Source: Streptomyces sp. MspMP-M5
GTDB lineage: Bacteria; Actinomycetota; Actinomycetes; Streptomycetales; Streptomycetaceae
Assembly (NCBI RefSeq): GCF_000373585.1
Contig: NZ_KB891883.1
Location: 78,927 to 142,926 of the forward strand
Length of the DNA stretch: 64,000 bases
Direction of reading: 5' to 3'
Positions 61,444 through 64,000 of the stretch are shown in pieces; within the stretch, counting starts at the first letter, position 1; every line of letters starts with the position of its first letter. Both the position numbers and the translations under genes were made by a program. The notes below the pieces were generated by a model. The model searched no databases. It was given only the letters and a program-made list of their open reading frames with translations, and was not told the origin of the DNA.

Positions 61444-62901
61444 TCACCGCAGCGCGTGGCGCGCCTCCACCACCTCGGCCCAGGCCGACCGCACCTCGTC
61501 GATGGCCTGCCGATGCCCACCGTCCGCCGCGCAGTGCCCGGCCCGCTCCAGCAGCCGCCGGGCCTCCGTCGGCGCCGAACCGCCGCGTACGCGTGCCAGC
61601 GCGGTCAGGGCGAAGGCCAGCGCCGTGCCGCCGAACGGCTCGGCCAGTTCGACCGAGGCCAGCGCCAGCCGCTGGGCGTCCGCCCGTTCGCCGCGCAGCA
61701 GGTGCAGTTCCGCCAGGTTGGCGCGCTCGAAGGCGGTGGCCGTGGGGCGGCCCGCCTGTTCGGCCAGCGCCAGTGCGCGCCGCCCGTATGCCAGTGCCTC
61801 CCCGTGCCGCCCCGCGCGGCGCTCGGTCTCCCGCAGGACGGACAGCACGGTGGCCAGCAGCGCCCGGTCACCGGACTCCTCGGCCGGGGCCAGCGCCGAT
61901 TCGGCGGGCCCGGCCGCCTCGTCGGCGAGACCGGACAGGCCCAGGCAGACCGTCTGCTGTGCCAGTGAACGGGCCAGCAGCACCGGGTGGTCCGCCCCGC
62001 GGGCGGCCCCGGCGCAGCGCTCCGCCGCCCGCGCCGCCGCCAGTCCCTCCGCGTACCGGCCGCAGTAGGACAGGACCGCCGAACGCGCCATGTGGTGGGC
62101 GGCCCGGATGTCGTCGGGGGTGTCGGGGCCGGGCGGATGGGCGGCCAGGACCGCCAGCGCCTCGTCGGCGCCGCGGCCGCGGCCGAGTACCTCGGCCAGC
62201 CGGGCGGCGGCCAACGTGCCCGCGTCGCGCAGCCCTTGACGGTGGTAGGTGTGGAGGGCCTCGCGGACCACGGTGAGGGCTTCCCCGTAGCGTCCCGCGC
62301 GGTCCAGGTGCAGTGCCCAGTCCAGGCGTACCCGCGCCGCGTCCGCCTCGGCCCGTACCGCGCCGCTGTCGTGCGGGCGGCGGTATTCGGCCAGTGCGCG
62401 TCGTAGCTCGGCCCGTCGGCAGGTCAGCCGTCCGCGGGCCGGTTCGGCCCAGGGCGCATGGCGGTCCTCGGGCAGCAGCTCGGCGGTCAACGCCTCCAGG
62501 GCACGGGCCAGTTCGTGGCGGCCGCCGCCGGTCAGGGCCCGCCGGGCGAGGGCCTCGGCTTCGTCGACGTCCACGCGTACCGTGTCCGGTGCGAGCCGCA
62601 GCAGTTCACCGTCGCCGGTCAGATACGCGGAGGCGGCGCGCGGCGGCAGCTCGGGCTCCAGCGCGTGCCGGGCGGTGTGCAGCGCCACCCGCAGGCTGCC
62701 CAGCGCGGCGCGGAGTTCGGCGTGCGGCCAGCACACCGCCATGATCTGCTCGCGGTGCAGCGCATGGTCGGGGGCGAGGGCCAGCAGCTTGACCAGGGTC
62801 CGGGCGCCGGGCCGGGACCAGCGCTCCACCAGCGGCGCTCCGTCCTCGCGGACCAGCCGGAAGCCGCCGAGCAGGCGAACGCGCAGCAGTGGAGGGTTCA
62901 T
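61444..62901 (-). CDS. BTAD-domain transcriptional regulator (SARP-related) with TPR-like C-terminus
   Basis: A 485-residue regulator. The N-terminal winged helix (about 1-95) starts LLRVRLLGGFRLVREDGAPLV. The bacterial transcriptional activation domain (about 96-240) holds the usual VDVDEAEALARRAL stretch. The rest is a series of Ala/Leu-rich helical TPR-like repeats from about 240 to the end. No NB-ARC ATPase is present, so it is intermediate between small SARPs and large AfsR-like proteins. Such proteins commonly activate secondary-metabolite clusters; the mini-PKS and siderophore operons in this window are possible but unproven targets. It converges with the Fur gene. The ATG is at 62901. 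Confidence 0.8.
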   Translation of the reverse strand: MNPPLLRVRLLGGFRLVREDGAPLVERWSRPGARTLVKLLALAPDHALHREQIMAVCWPHAELRAALGSLRVALHTARHALEPELPPRAASAYLTGDGELLRLAPDTVRVDVDEAEALARRALTGGGRHELARALEALTAELLPEDRHAPWAEPARGRLTCRRAELRRALAEYRRPHDSGAVRAEADAARVRLDWALHLDRAGRYGEALTVVREALHTYHRQGLRDAGTLAAARLAEVLGRGRGADEALAVLAAHPPGPDTPDDIRAAHHMARSAVLSYCGRYAEGLAAARAAERCAGAARGADHPVLLARSLAQQTVCLGLSGLADEAAGPAESALAPAEESGDRALLATVLSVLRETERRAGRHGEALAYGRRALALAEQAGRPTATAFERANLAELHLLRGERADAQRLALASVELAEPFGGTALAFALTALARVRGGSAPTEARRLLERAGHCAADGGHRQAIDEVRSAWAEVVEARHALR

Positions 62902-63154
62902 GGGCGGGACACTCTAGTCACATCCGAACCGCGGCGGCAGACAAGGGCGTTACACCGGCGTTACTGGCCGGATCCGATCGCCGGTCGGGGCATGTCGACC
63001 GGGGTAGGGCCGCGGGAACGCGTCAATGTCGTCAGGGCTGCCGGCAGGCCGGGGGATGCGCGTTGACCTTGCGGTGCGGGGTTGCCGAGGATGGGCCCGC
63101 ACACCGCGCCCGGCCGGCGACGTCGTCCCCACCGACCGTCCTTGAGGAGGAAGC

Positions 63155-63757
63155 GTGAAGCGCTCCTATGCCCTTGCCTTGTCCGTTCTGGCCCTGGTCT
63201 CCGGCACGGCCGTGGCGGCCGACGCGGCCGACGCCACCGGCCCGGCGCCCCGCGATCCGGCCGCCGCCCCCGTACGGCACGCCCCGTCCGCGGACGCGGC
63301 CTGGTGCACACAGCAGGGCGGCAAGGCGGAGACCCGCGTCCCCTATTACACCGGTACCGGCAACAAGCTCACGCCGCTGGGCGGTGAGCGCGAGATGTGC
63401 CTGTTCACCGCCACCGACGGAAGCAAGATCATGATCGCCGCGGACACCCTGGCCGCGGACAAACCGACCCTGGCCGCGCTCGCCTACGTCCGCAAGCCCG
63501 ACGGCCCGAGCAGCCCCGGCAACCCGTCCATCGCCTACTGCCAGGGCATCAACGGCACCGCCATGTTCGGCAACAAGCCCACCGACGGCGGTGGTTGGGG
63601 CCCCAAGAACGAGACCGACCCGTCCAAGGCGACCTCCGCCTGTATGTTCGCCGACGGCTCGGTGATCGACGCCTGGGGGCTGAAGTACCACAAGGGCGGG
63701 GTGATCCGCGGCACCGATCTGACGAAGAAGTTCCGCGCCGCGATCCCCGGAGCGTGA
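63155..63757 (+). CDS. Secreted DUF333-like protein
   Basis: A 200-residue protein with a Sec signal peptide (residues 1-22, ending near AVAADA). An Ala/Pro spacer follows, then a small domain with AWCTQQGGKAETR and REMCLFTATDGSKI. This is the cysteine-containing DUF333 pattern (WC...GG, C.F.DGS), and a second similar half appears in IAYCQGINGTAMFG and ATSACMFADGSVIDAWGLKYH. Two DUF333-like halves with four cysteines suggest two disulphides. Function is unknown. GTG at 63155 follows GAGGAGG. A long terminator hairpin begins 6 bp after the stop. Confidence 0.7.
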   Translation: MKRSYALALSVLALVSGTAVAADAADATGPAPRDPAAAPVRHAPSADAAWCTQQGGKAETRVPYYTGTGNKLTPLGGEREMCLFTATDGSKIMIAADTLAADKPTLAALAYVRKPDGPSSPGNPSIAYCQGINGTAMFGNKPTDGGGWGPKNETDPSKATSACMFADGSVIDAWGLKYHKGGVIRGTDLTKKFRAAIPGA

Positions 63758-63762
63758 CGCCA

Positions 63763-63817
63763 CCGGCCCGCCGGCCCGCCGGCCCGTCAGTCTTGGGCCA
63801 GCGGGCCGACGGGCCGG
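63763..63817 (+). terminator. Long GC-rich terminator hairpin
   Basis: The 23 bases at 63763-63785, built of CCGGCCCG units, pair with 63795-63817 at 21 or more positions over the 9-base loop GTCAGTCTT. It begins 6 bp after the DUF333-like stop codon. Confidence 0.8.
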
Positions 63818-63848
63818 TTCTCAGTACCTGCCAGACGGACGACCGGGG

Positions 63849-64000
63849 CTAGGGCGCTGCTGACGGATCTCCGCGGCGTCGCGGCGCCTGGCACGCACTC
63901 TCGCGGCGTTGCCGAAATGTCTCCATAGCTCCGCTATGAAGCCATCCCGGCGCCTTGCGAGAGCACGCACCAGACGCCGCTCCTTCCTCCACGGAGATCC
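63849..64000. repeat. CTAG-bounded palindromic element, copy B (cut by window end)
   Basis: The left end is CTAGGGCGCTGCTGAC followed by GGATCTCCG (63849-63873). The last nine bases of the window, CGGAGATCC (63992-64000), pair exactly with 63865-63873. The 102-base core (63879-63980), read in reverse, aligns without gaps to copy A at about 81% identity, including ATAGCTCCGCTAT (63925-63937). Unlike the core, the outer arm differs completely from that of copy A yet remains self-complementary. The right end should lie about 16 bases beyond the window. Confidence 0.7.

Overview
The window is high-GC actinobacterial chromosome, almost certainly Streptomyces or a close relative. The evidence is very high GC at third codon positions, frequent GTG and TTG starts, 4-bp stop/start overlaps, a BTAD (SARP-type) regulator, a 2-methylisoborneol operon with its family 2B encapsulin, modular type I PKS genes, and little operon-level synteny with non-actinomycetes. 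No rRNA, tRNA, CRISPR array or intact insertion sequence was seen.

Layout. 1-4430: 3' part of a poly-gamma-glutamate synthase-like operon (pgsB, pgsC), an NlpC/P60 hydrolase and a GT39-type membrane glycosyltransferase. 4431-6732: an M-box magnesium riboswitch leader with a short leader ORF, controlling an Nramp-related magnesium transporter. 6767-8878: VOC protein, GlxA-like regulator, DJ-1/PfpI protein. 9083-17163: an apparent six-gene operon with two NIS siderophore synthetases, a PLP decarboxylase, an MFS exporter, and an OmpR-type regulator with its sensor kinase. 17179-26424 (minus): a miniature type I PKS operon with one complete KS-AT-DH-KR-ACP module, one KS protein whose AT has been precisely excised, an SDR and an LLM flavin oxidoreductase. 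A FhuF-like Fe-S protein diverges from it. 27.6-35.9 kb: scattered genes (DUF664/DinB, secreted papain-like protease, alpha/beta hydrolase, HdeD, M55 aminopeptidase, tandem Mop) and remnants of a glycosyltransferase, a reductase and a sigma factor.

35981-39612 (minus): EshA-type encapsulin shell, 2-methylisoborneol synthase and GPP C-methyltransferase, a volatile-terpene operon with its own protein compartment. 39984-44243 (minus): single-chain nitrate reductase fused to a CysJ-like flavoprotein. 44.7-47.8 kb: two methyltransferases, a universal stress protein and an RDD membrane protein. 48.2-54.6 kb (minus): an FtsX-like ABC exporter with ATPase and a NarL-type two-component system whose kinase carries an extra C-terminal extracytoplasmic domain. 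54.9-58.3 kb: VOC, membrane glycosyltransferase, LysR regulator and a start-less cupin. 58.4-61.4 kb: katG divergent from a Fur/PerR-type regulator with a visible operator. 61.4-63.8 kb: a BTAD regulator and a secreted DUF333-like protein.

The least explained signals are: (i) the mini-PKS operon with an AT-excised ketosynthase; (ii) two copies (about 48.1 kb and the window end) of a 168-182 bp CTAG-bounded palindromic element whose cores are about 81% identical while their arms differ but stay self-complementary; (iii) the M-box, leader ORF and RBS-hairpin arrangement ahead of a transporter with a rewritten metal site; and (iv) a siderophore operon that carries its own two-component system.
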